From JALZOC01 sp038320555 (GTDB lineage Bacteria; Acidobacteriota; Vicinamibacteria; Vicinamibacterales; 2-12-FULL-66-21): a stretch of 13,291 nucleotides of DNA. Made by a program: the position numbers and the translations under genes. Location: positions 1 to 13,291 of the forward strand of contig JBBQEJ010000141.1 in the NCBI GenBank assembly GCA_038320555.1. Direction: 5' to 3'. The notes below the pieces were generated by a model. That model saw only the letters and a list, made by a program, of their open reading frames with translations. It ran no database searches and was not told where the DNA came from. Below are positions 6,147 through 13,291 of this stretch, in pieces; position 1 is the stretch's first letter, and each line of letters opens with the position of its first letter.

Positions 6147-6280
6147 GCAGAAAACTCCAGAAAATGTCGGAGCGCCGCGCGCCGCGCGCAAACGCATGCG
6201 CGGCGGCCGGGACAACGCCCCGCCCGGCCAGCCAGCACGCGAACAGCACGAACAGCAGCACCATCGAATCCATAGTGACT

Positions 6281-6335
6281 AATCCCTGATCCCTAATCGA
6301 ATCCCGAATCGCGAATCGCGAATCGCGAACCGCGA
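6281..6335 (-). repeat. 7-bp tandem array between rodA and rng
   Basis: Eight units of about 7 nt run across the gap: AATCCCT, GATCCCT, a 6-nt AATCGA, ATCCCGA, three exact ATCGCGA copies (6308-6328) and ACCGCGA. The units grade from CCCT-type to CGCGA-type, as in a degenerating array. ATCGCGA contains the palindrome TCGCGA, so single units can self-pair, but no separate inverted array is seen. It lies 15 bp from the rodA stop codon. In the rest of the 204-bp gap (6147-6350) I see no supported gene. Confidence 0.75.
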
Positions 6336-6350
6336 GCGGCCAGCCGCGGT

Positions 6351-7463
6351 CTAATTCGTAAATCTCCGCATCCGCACGTTGAGGACGAGGCCGAATGCGG
6401 CAAGCGTGGCAATCATCGACGACCCGCCGTAGCTCATGAGGGGCAGCGTGAGTCCCTTCACGGGCGCCAGGCCGGCGGACATCGTGACGTTGTAAATCAC
6501 CTGGAACGCAAAGCCTGAAATGATGCCTCCCACGAGATACGCGCCGATGCGGTCTTTGGCCAGCCGGGCCGCCTCGAGCGATCTGAGAATGACGAACAGA
6601 TACAGTCCCAGCGCGACGAGCACGCCGATGAAGCCCTGCTCTTCCGCGAGGACCGAGAAGATGAAGTCGTTGTCGGCGACCGGCAGGAACTTGTATTGTC
6701 CCTGCGTGCCCTTCATGAACCCCTTGCCCTTCCACCCGCCGGAACCGACGGTGATCCGGGCCTGGATCTGCTGGTACCCCGCGCCGCGTGCGTCCTTCTC
6801 GGGGTCCAGGAACGTGTTGATTCGCGATTTCTGATAATCCTTCAGCGCGACTTTCCACGCAACGGGCGCCAGCAGCACCGCGGCAATCGCGACAATCGCG
6901 ATGAGCCGCAGGCGCAGGCCGGCGAGGAATGCGATACCGAAGCAGACGGGCACGAGCGTGACCGCCGTGCCCAGGTCCGGCTGCTTCGCGATGAGAAAGA
7001 ACGGGACGAGGAAGAACAGGCCGGCGATGATCAGATCGCCGTAATTCCGCGCGCCGCGGCGGTTCTCGCCGAAATACATCGCAAGAATCAGCGCGAGCGC
7101 GATGCGTCCGAATTCCGACGGCTGCAGGTTGAAGGCGCCGAGCGAGATCCACCGGGTCGATCCGCCGGCGCGGACCCCGCCGCCGACGAGCACATAAATC
7201 AGCAGGACTACGAGGCCGCCATAGAGAAACAGGGAGTGTTCCGCGAGAAATCGATAGTCGAGCGCGAGAAAGATGATGAGGGCGACGGCCCCCAGGCCGA
7301 CCGCGTAGAGCTGCACCCAGAAGCGCGCGCCGGGATGACCGGTGCCGTCCGGCAGCGTCACGTAGGTGGTGCTGTATATCATCGACAGGCCGAAGCCCGC
7401 GATGAGCAGCACCGCCGCGAGGAGCAGCCAGTCGATGTGAAAGTACAGGCGCCGTTCGAACAT
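6351..7463 (-). CDS. rodA: RodA, SEDS-family peptidoglycan glycosyltransferase
   Basis: RodA polymerises lipid II into glycan strands for cell elongation, working with PBP2. The 370-residue protein starts MFERRLYFHIDWLLL at ATG 7463; the frame is open upstream only as a shadow of mrdA. Ten or so hydrophobic segments are visible. SEDS hallmarks include RWISLGAFNLQPSEFGR (104-120), KQPDLGTA (160-167), the long periplasmic loop with GSGGWKGKGFMKGTQ (240-254), and FLPVADNDFIFSVLAEEQGF, in which Asp266 matches the catalytic Asp of the family's [HN]-x-DFIF motif. SYGGSSM (344-350) is the conserved end motif. The start is 4 bp after the mrdA stop, so the two are a coupled pair encoding the polymerase and its transpeptidase. 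It is a complete, ordinary family member. Confidence 0.97.
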   Translation of the reverse strand: MFERRLYFHIDWLLLAAVLLIAGFGLSMIYSTTYVTLPDGTGHPGARFWVQLYAVGLGAVALIIFLALDYRFLAEHSLFLYGGLVVLLIYVLVGGGVRAGGSTRWISLGAFNLQPSEFGRIALALILAMYFGENRRGARNYGDLIIAGLFFLVPFFLIAKQPDLGTAVTLVPVCFGIAFLAGLRLRLIAIVAIAAVLLAPVAWKVALKDYQKSRINTFLDPEKDARGAGYQQIQARITVGSGGWKGKGFMKGTQGQYKFLPVADNDFIFSVLAEEQGFIGVLVALGLYLFVILRSLEAARLAKDRIGAYLVGGIISGFAFQVIYNVTMSAGLAPVKGLTLPLMSYGGSSMIATLAAFGLVLNVRMRRFTN

Positions 7464-7467
7464 CGCG

Positions 7468-9384
7468 TCAGTGCCCGCCGCCCACCGGCGTGCCGGCGCG
7501 CGCGTACGGGTCCTTGTAGTCCAGCCGCATGTCGTCGTGGGTCGGAGCGGCCGGGAGCGGCTTGCCGTCCTGCTTCGCAAAGAACGTGTCGAGGATGTGA
7601 TGCGCGAGTGACGCCGCGTTGGGGCCGTGGATGCCGTGCTCCAGGAACACGACACCGGCAATCTGCGGGTTGTCGCGCGGCGCGAAGAACACGAACCAGC
7701 CGTTGTCGCGAAGATCCTTCCTGCTGCGGGCGGCGGCGAGACGGCCGGTATTCGAGATGACCTGCGCGGTGCCGGTCTTGCCCGCGACGTCGTGCCCCAC
7801 GATGCGGGCGCGCCCGCCGGTCCCGCCGGCATTCACCACCATCCACAACCCGTCGCGAATCGCCTGCAGTTTTTCAGGCGAGACGTCAATCTTCGATTGT
7901 ATGGGCGGGGGCGGTACCGGCTTCAGGCCGGTCCCGTCGTCGATGGCCTTCACCAGATGTGGTGTGATGCGCGTGCCGCCGTTGGCCAGTGTCGCCATGT
8001 AGACGGCCATCGACACCGGCGTGACCGCGACAGCGCCCTGGCCGATCGCAACCGAGATCGTCTCGCCGGCGTACCACTTCTCGTGCATCCGTTCCTGTTT
8101 CCACGCGGTCGACGGCACGAGGCCGGTGACTTCGTTGGGCAGGTCGATATTCGACTTGACGCCGAGGCCGAGCAGGGTCGCCCACTTGTTGATGCGATCG
8201 ACGCCGAGCATGTTGCCGACCGTGTAGAAGTACACGTCGCACGACTGTTCGATGGCATGGCGCAGATCCAGCGTGCCGTGGCCCGGCTTCTTCCAGCACG
8301 CGAAGTGACGGCCGTAGAAGGTGGCGCCGCCGCCGCAGTACACCTGGAATTTCGGCGTGATGACGCCTTCTTCGAGGCCCGCAAGGGCGACCGCCATCTT
8401 GAAGGTCGATCCAGGAGAGTACCGTCCCTGTATGGCACGGTTCTGCAGCGGCTTGAGCTCGTCCGCATTGAGGGCGTTCCACGTCGCTCGATCGATGCCG
8501 CCGGAGAACGAGTTCGGATCGTACGCGGGGCGGCTCGTGAAGGCGAGCACTTCTCCATTGTTCGGATCGAGCACCACCGCGGCCCCGTTGAACCCGGATG
8601 CATCGAACGCATCCTCAGCGGCCTTCTGCACGTCCGCATCGATCGTGAGCTGCAGCCGCTTCCCTTCGCGCGGCGGCTCTTCGCCGAGCGGCAGGCCGAT
8701 CTCGCGCCCGACGCTGTTGACGATCACGGTCTTGTTGCCGTCGGTGCCCATCAGCAACTGGTTGTACGCGAGCTCGATGCCCGCCTGTCCCACGACCGCT
8801 CCCGCTTCGATTCCGCTGTAGTCGGCATGCTGCAGCTGGTCTTCGCGCACCTCGCCGACGTAGCCGAACAGGTGCGCCGCCATTTCGCTGCCCGGGTACT
8901 TGCGGGCCGGAACTTGCTGCGGGATGATGCCAGGCAGCTCCCAGCGCCGCGCCATCATCGCGATGTACTGTTCGGGCGTGGCGTTCTCGATGAGAACGAT
9001 CGGACGATAACTCGGTTCGCGGCGGCGCCGGTTCACGGTCTCGCGAAGCTGGGCTTCGTCGGTGTTGGTTGCCACCGCGAGAATGTGCAGCGTCTGGTCG
9101 AGGTTGCGCGTCTGCTCGCGGACGAGCGCGATGTTGAAGCTGCTCTGGTTGTCGACGAGGACTTTACCGTCGCGATCGAGCAACACGCCGCGCGGGGCGG
9201 GAAGCGGCAGGCGGCGAAGATGGTTCTCCTCCGCCATTTCCCGGAATTTCTCGTGCTGCGCAATCTGGAAAATCCAGAACCCGATGGCGAGCGCGGCAAA
9301 CGCCACCGCCACCAGGTACTGCATGAACGACAGCCGCAACGTCAGGCTGCGGCGGTCGTCCGGCATCAATGGAGTGGAGCTCAT
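7468..9384 (-). CDS. mrdA: Penicillin-binding protein 2 (class B transpeptidase)
   Basis: PBP2 cross-links new peptidoglycan in the elongasome and activates RodA. The 638 residues are close to E. coli's 633. A short cytoplasmic tail and one membrane anchor (about 20-41) come first, then the pedestal domain (PRGVLLDRDGKVLVDN, 64-79). The transpeptidase domain follows with STFK (326-329, catalytic Ser326), SCD (381-383, the PBP2 version of SxN) and KTG (536-538). C350, C363, H369 and C382 are spaced like the known PBP2 zinc site (E. coli D350, D365, H371, C384), suggesting a four-ligand C-C-H-C variant. The C-terminus ends in a Gly/His tail. ATG 9384 is 3 bp after the mreD stop; Met7 is a possible alternative. 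It sits in a mreC-mreD-mrdA-rodA run with almost no gaps. Confidence 0.97.
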   Translation of the reverse strand: MSSTPLMPDDRRSLTLRLSFMQYLVAVAFAALAIGFWIFQIAQHEKFREMAEENHLRRLPLPAPRGVLLDRDGKVLVDNQSSFNIALVREQTRNLDQTLHILAVATNTDEAQLRETVNRRRREPSYRPIVLIENATPEQYIAMMARRWELPGIIPQQVPARKYPGSEMAAHLFGYVGEVREDQLQHADYSGIEAGAVVGQAGIELAYNQLLMGTDGNKTVIVNSVGREIGLPLGEEPPREGKRLQLTIDADVQKAAEDAFDASGFNGAAVVLDPNNGEVLAFTSRPAYDPNSFSGGIDRATWNALNADELKPLQNRAIQGRYSPGSTFKMAVALAGLEEGVITPKFQVYCGGGATFYGRHFACWKKPGHGTLDLRHAIEQSCDVYFYTVGNMLGVDRINKWATLLGLGVKSNIDLPNEVTGLVPSTAWKQERMHEKWYAGETISVAIGQGAVAVTPVSMAVYMATLANGGTRITPHLVKAIDDGTGLKPVPPPPIQSKIDVSPEKLQAIRDGLWMVVNAGGTGGRARIVGHDVAGKTGTAQVISNTGRLAAARSRKDLRDNGWFVFFAPRDNPQIAGVVFLEHGIHGPNAASLAHHILDTFFAKQDGKPLPAAPTHDDMRLDYKDPYARAGTPVGGGH

Positions 9385-9387
9385 AAC

Positions 9388-9906
9388 CTAGTACCTTCTG
9401 CGACTTGCCCCCGAGCGCCGCCAGTTCCCCCGCTGAAACATCTCGGGACCCCGTTCGACGAGCAGGAAGGCGACAATCCCGATGGCGCCGTTCACAAACG
9501 CCTGCACGACGGCGGCTCGATACTGCATCCTGAACCCGCGCGATTCGACCAGCGCGGAGATCGCTTGATAGCAGACTTCGTTCACGAACGAGGCCCCGAC
9601 AAACATCAAAAGCCTCGGTACCGGCGTGGACACGATGAACTGCGCACCGAGCACGCCGACAAGAAACCCCACAATCGTCTTCGACAGGCTCCCTATTCCG
9701 ACGATACCACCGGCAATCGCATCCTGCGCCAGCCCCCCGACGGTGCCGGCGAGCATCCCGGTCACCGCGCCGTAGGACAGCGCGACAAACACCACGGCCA
9801 CGAGCACCAGGTTGACGCGCGTGCCACCCGCCATCGACATGCCCGCCAGCGTCGTCTGCAGCATCAGCGCGACCGCCAGCGCGGCCAGGACCGCGGCCGT
9901 CCTCAT
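9388..9906 (-). CDS. mreD: MreD, elongasome membrane protein
   Basis: A 172-residue, very hydrophobic protein with about five membrane segments (AAVLAALAVALMLQTTL near the start; VNLVLVAVVFVALSYGAVTG; TIVGFLVGVLGAQFIV; AFVNGAIGIVAFLLVE near the end). Length and topology fit MreD, which pairs with MreC and links MreB to the periplasmic synthases. Sequence conservation in MreD is low, so the call leans on position between mreC and mrdA. The ATG overlaps the mreC stop as ATGA (9903-9906), a sign of translational coupling. The C-terminus is unusually basic (RRSGASRRRY). Confidence 0.9.
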   Translation of the reverse strand: MRTAAVLAALAVALMLQTTLAGMSMAGGTRVNLVLVAVVFVALSYGAVTGMLAGTVGGLAQDAIAGGIVGIGSLSKTIVGFLVGVLGAQFIVSTPVPRLLMFVGASFVNEVCYQAISALVESRGFRMQYRAAVVQAFVNGAIGIVAFLLVERGPEMFQRGNWRRSGASRRRY

Positions 9907-10778
9907 TTCACGGTACCGGTCGCGGCTCCTGGCGCGGGTCCAGAGCCCTCCGGGGTTGCGGAACGCGGCGGCACGAGCACGACGAGCACTTCTTCCAGGC
10001 TCGAGAAGTCCACCGACGGCCGCACGCTGATCGCGCGGTAAAGGCCCGGGCCGCGGTCGGACGCCTCGACGCGGCCGATCGTGAAACCCTTCGGATAGAT
10101 CCCGTCGACTCCCGATGCGACGACGAGATCGCCCGCCTTGACGTCAGCGAGGTTCGACACCAGGTCCATCGAGAGCGGCGGGTCCTTCTCGACGCCGACC
10201 ACCATGCCCCCGGCATGCGTGCGCTCGGCCAGCGACCCGGCGGCGGCGTTGCGGTCGATGAGGAGCTGTACGCGTGCCGCGTGCGCAGCCGGCGCCCCGA
10301 CGATGCGGCCGACGATGCCGGCGGGCGCCACCACCGCCATATCCGTTTGGACGCCATCAGCCGAACCGCGGCCTATGGTCAGCGTGGCGATGCCGGGATT
10401 CGGATTGCCGGCAATCACGTCCGCTGCAACCGTCGGCAACGTGGTCGTCGTCTGCAGGTTCAGGAGCTCCTGCAGCCGCACCGACCGCGCGGCAAGCCCG
10501 CGTTGCTCCTGGAGCCTGACCTCCATCTCGGCCAGCTGCCTGCGGAGCGTCTCGTTTTCCGCCCGCGCGCCGCGGAGCCAGATGTAGTTGCCCCAGAAAT
10601 TCCGAACCCCGTGAAGCGCCCCGGTCGTGCTCCCCTGCACACGCGCAAATGCGCCGAACGTGACGGCCTGGAACACTGGCATTCCCGACTTCGACTGCAC
10701 CTGCGCCGAGATCAATATCAGTTGTGCCGTGGTGACGACGAGCAGCAGCACTCCGGTACGGCGGCGAATGTCTAGCAC
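9903..10778 (-). CDS. mreC: MreC, elongasome periplasmic scaffold protein
   Basis: A bitopic protein of 291 residues that bridges MreB/MreD inside the cell and PBP2 outside. One membrane segment lies near the N-terminus (about 10-27, VLLLVVTTAQLILISAQV). A coiled coil follows (about 73-105, AENETLRRQLAEMEVRLQEQ). Then come two beta domains with family signatures AADVIAGNPNPG, TIGRGSADGVQTDMAVV, GIVGRIV, and GDLVVASGVDGIYPKGFTIGRV. A Pro/Ala-rich tail ends the protein. The start codon is GTG at 10778, with no clear Shine-Dalgarno site before it. It is 96 bp from the mreB stop, and that gap is filled by a 7-bp-repeat hairpin, so expression may differ from mreB. Confidence 0.96.
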   Translation of the reverse strand: MLDIRRRTGVLLLVVTTAQLILISAQVQSKSGMPVFQAVTFGAFARVQGSTTGALHGVRNFWGNYIWLRGARAENETLRRQLAEMEVRLQEQRGLAARSVRLQELLNLQTTTTLPTVAADVIAGNPNPGIATLTIGRGSADGVQTDMAVVAPAGIVGRIVGAPAAHAARVQLLIDRNAAAGSLAERTHAGGMVVGVEKDPPLSMDLVSNLADVKAGDLVVASGVDGIYPKGFTIGRVEASDRGPGLYRAISVRPSVDFSSLEEVLVVLVPPRSATPEGSGPAPGAATGTVK

Positions 10779-10789
10779 GGTGCGAGTAA

Positions 10790-10871
10790 CCAGTTGCCAG
10801 TTGCCAGTTGCCAGTTGAGCATTGTCGGCCTCGACGTCTCCACCGACTGGAAACTGGCCACTGGGTGCTGG
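10790..10871. repeat. Inverted 7-bp arrays between mreB and mreC
   Basis: Four exact CCAGTTG copies (10790-10817) face four degenerate copies CGACTGG, AAACTGG, CCACTGG and GTGCTGG (10844-10871). Of 28 positions, 21 are complementary, so the mRNA can form a long interrupted hairpin with a 26-nt loop. The degenerate arm begins 3 bp past the mreB stop codon, and the exact arm ends 11 bp before the mreC GTG start. It could slow or end transcription after mreB and so adjust the MreB to MreC ratio; that role is inference. Confidence 0.8.
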
Positions 10872-10874
10872 AAA

Positions 10875-11900
<1,026 letters not shown>

Positions 11901-11906
11901 CGACTA

Positions 11907-11912
11907 CTCCTT
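11907..11912 (-). promoter_or_regulatory. Shine-Dalgarno site fixing the TTG start of mreB
   Basis: AAGGAG on the minus strand lies 6 nt from TTG 11900-11898. No ATG or GTG is close, so this site decides the non-standard start. Confidence 0.85.
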
Positions 11913-11914
11913 AC

Positions 11915-11994
11915 AATTGCTGATTGCTGATCGCTGATTGTTGATTGCCGGCCAGGCGACGGCATGACCAATCAGCTATCAGCAATCAGCAATC
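11915..11994. repeat. Inverted 7-bp arrays in the leader of mreB
   Basis: On the + strand, units TTGCTGA, TTGCTGA, TCGCTGA, TTGTTGA (11917-11944) face AATCAGC, TATCAGC, AATCAGC (11970-11990). The 26-nt arms 11915-11940 and 11969-11994 are complementary at 24 positions, with a 28-nt loop. One arm abuts the stop codon of the diguanylate cyclase gene (11995) and the other ends 2 bp from the mreB AAGGAG site. In mRNA this is a strong hairpin placed between the two genes; it may be a terminator, processing site or RNA stabiliser. No promoter is evident within it. Confidence 0.85.
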
Positions 11995-13161
11995 CTATTC
12001 GCTTCCGGCCACGTGGATGCCGTTCTTCCCGTGTTCCTTGACCCAATACATCGCCTCGTCGGCGGCCTGGATCAGGCCGTCGGCAGACGCCGCGACATCC
12101 GGCAGCGTCGCCACGCCGACCGAGACGGTGAGCTGGATGTCGAGGCCGTCGGCCTGCAGAAACCTGAATGCGGCGATTCGATCCCGCACACGATCACCCA
12201 CGGCCGCGGCACCGTCGCTCCCGGTGTCGGGCAGAATCAACGCAAATTCGTCCCCGCCGAAACGCGCCACCATGTCGGTCTCGCGGGCGCTCGCGCGGAT
12301 CACGCTGGCCGCCTCGACCAGCGCCCGGCTGCCGAACAGGTGCCCGTGCGTGTCGTTGATCCCCTTGAAACCGTCCAGATCGACGAACAGCAACGACAGG
12401 GGACGGCCGCTTCGCGATGCCCGTTTGGTCTCGCGACGCAGCACCTGCGAGAGATAGCGCGAGTTGTACAACTGCGTCAGGTCGTCGGTAACGGAGAGGG
12501 CTTCGGCGCGCTGCACCCGCAGCGCGTTCTCGAGCGCAATCGCCCCGGGCGCGATCCCCGCGAGCAGCGCGGCGATCGTGGACGGCGAAAGCCGCGGCGC
12601 GGTCTTCGCAGGCGCGCGATCGATCGCAACCAGCGCGCCGATAGTACGGCCGCGGCACTCGAGGGGAAACCCGACCGCGGCGACTCCCGCGCTGTCCGCA
12701 ATGCGGCGGTCATCGGCCACGCTTGCCGTTGAATACACCTCGCCGCTGCGCATCACCCACGCCCCAACGGCGTGCGCGGCCGACTCCAGCGGCGGCGTCA
12801 AGCCATGGGCCGCCATCGATCGCGTCCGCCCGCCCCCGTCCACCGCCAGCACGAGCCAGCCCGGCGCCGGGATCCAGTCCGAGACACGCGCGACGAGCGC
12901 CTCCGCGACGCGCTCGGGATCGAGGCTCGCATTCACCGCGCGAATCATGTCGGCTAGTACATCGGCACGCGAAAGCCGGCGCTTCAGCGTCGCCTCCAGG
13001 GGCCGGAGTCTGCCCGCAAGATCCCGACGCGCGGCCGTCGCAACCTTCTGGCGCGACTGACGACGGGCGCGAGGCTGCCGACCTGTCCCGGTCAATCGGC
13101 TCTGCGTCCTGTTGGAATGGCGAATCCCTCTAAGTCCTTCTATCCACCGAAAATATAACAC
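11995..13161 (-). CDS. Diguanylate cyclase, GAF-GGDEF
   Basis: This enzyme should make cyclic di-GMP from two GTP. Residues about 66-215 form a GAF-like sensor (RVAEALVARVSDWIPAPGW, AVGFPLECRGRTIGALVAI). The GGDEF domain (about 222-383) has the metal-binding FVDLDGFKGIND (259-270; Asp261), an intact active-site GGDEF (302-306) and an RxxD inhibitory site (RETD, 293-296) exactly five residues upstream, so product inhibition is expected. There is no signal peptide or membrane segment; it appears cytoplasmic. The 388-residue frame begins at GTG 13161, but residues 11-60 are Arg-rich and a -10-like box overlaps this start, so the real start is likely further in (for example TTG 13095 or ATG 12948). 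It is upstream of mreB on the same strand, 94 bp away. Confidence 0.9.
   Translation of the reverse strand: MLYFRWIEGLRGIRHSNRTQSRLTGTGRQPRARRQSRQKVATAARRDLAGRLRPLEATLKRRLSRADVLADMIRAVNASLDPERVAEALVARVSDWIPAPGWLVLAVDGGGRTRSMAAHGLTPPLESAAHAVGAWVMRSGEVYSTASVADDRRIADSAGVAAVGFPLECRGRTIGALVAIDRAPAKTAPRLSPSTIAALLAGIAPGAIALENALRVQRAEALSVTDDLTQLYNSRYLSQVLRRETKRASRSGRPLSLLFVDLDGFKGINDTHGHLFGSRALVEAASVIRASARETDMVARFGGDEFALILPDTGSDGAAAVGDRVRDRIAAFRFLQADGLDIQLTVSVGVATLPDVAASADGLIQAADEAMYWVKEHGKNGIHVAGSE
13152..13160 (-). promoter_or_regulatory. Candidate extended -10 promoter for the diguanylate cyclase
   Basis: On the minus strand TGTTATATT gives an extended -10 (TG-n-TATATT) in a short AT-rich patch, otherwise rare in this DNA. 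The hexamer 17 bp upstream is a poor -35 (GCATTC). Transcription would begin near 13145, inside the longest reading frame. Confidence 0.4.
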
Positions 13162-13184
13162 ATTACGGGGAATGGAATGCCTGT

Positions 13185-13291
13185 CAGCTTCCAGCTTCCG
13201 GCTGGCAGCTGCCGGCTCTTTCAGCGCGAAATTCCGAAGATCCTCAAGAAGAGAGGGGGCCCGAAGGCGTTCTCTGGCTGCAAGCTGGCTG
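13185..13291. repeat. Inverted 7-bp arrays at the right window edge
   Basis: Units CAGCTTC, CAGCTTC, CGGCTGG, CAGCTGC and CGGCTCT run 13185-13219. At the edge CTGGCTG, CAAGCTG and a cut GCTG (13274-13291) are roughly their reverse complements. About 54 bp lie between the arms, with no coding sense. The second arm is cut off by the window end. It lies upstream of the diguanylate cyclase gene. Confidence 0.65.

Noticed and set aside
5971..6273. A small frame starting MDSMVLLFVLFACWLAG between rodA and rng
   Set aside because: The hydrophobic start is attractive, but the frame then runs without a stop for about 60 codons inside rng in another phase, with an Arg-rich nonsense composition. A real overlap of that size is unlikely.
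7464..7832. N-terminal extension of rodA (123 codons)
   Set aside because: It is a shadow of the mrdA 3' end. RodA's normal N-terminus begins at ATG 7463.
8236..8244. SCD in place of SxN in PBP2 as a defect
   Set aside because: SCD-type motifs are normal for PBP2 orthologues, including that of E. coli.
7627..10041. An 804-codon open frame on the + strand
   Set aside because: It lies antisense to mrdA, mreD and part of mreC, which have full family motifs. Its Arg/His/Gln-rich composition is typical of the reverse frame of GC-rich genes.
10790..10871. CRISPR array
   Set aside because: The repeats are 7 bp with no spacers, and no cas genes are present; the same applies to the other arrays.

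Overview
The window is high-GC bacterial chromosome from a Gram-negative organism. An ECF sigma/anti-sigma pair followed by a DUF4097 protein, an outer-membrane-barrel remnant, and an mreB-mreC-mreD-mrdA-rodA-rng cluster together suggest Acidobacteriota, perhaps Vicinamibacteria. That placement is inference from gene content and style, because no rRNA or other marker gene is present.

The left part (1-4425) reads on the + strand. It opens with the last codons of a protein that may be a secreted metallopeptidase, then a 166-bp palindromic element whose terminal CTAG supplies that gene's stop codon. Next come a short ORF that looks like an internally deleted outer-membrane barrel, a single-domain MGMT-family protein, and a tight three-gene unit: ECF sigma factor, zinc-finger membrane anti-sigma factor and secreted DUF4097 beta-solenoid protein. 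A 345-bp intergenic region with a good -10 box and a structured leader precedes a small secreted protein of unknown function.

The right part (4506-13161) reads on the - strand and converges on the left part at a strong hairpin (4442-4503). In transcription order it carries a GAF-GGDEF diguanylate cyclase, mreB, mreC, mreD, mrdA (PBP2), rodA and rng. MreB/C/D organise the elongasome, RodA polymerises glycan and PBP2 cross-links it. RNase G/E sits at the end of the unit, as it also lies near mreBCD in Escherichia coli.

The least expected signal is in the gaps. Six of the longer intergenic gaps hold a short tandem array with a 7-bp period, each with a different unit sequence, and a seventh has a 9-bp period. 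Five of the seven arrays have a second, inverted array nearby, so that the pair can fold into a hairpin. They end next to stop codons, a Shine-Dalgarno site or operon junctions. No CRISPR array, tRNA, rRNA, IS element or defence gene was seen.
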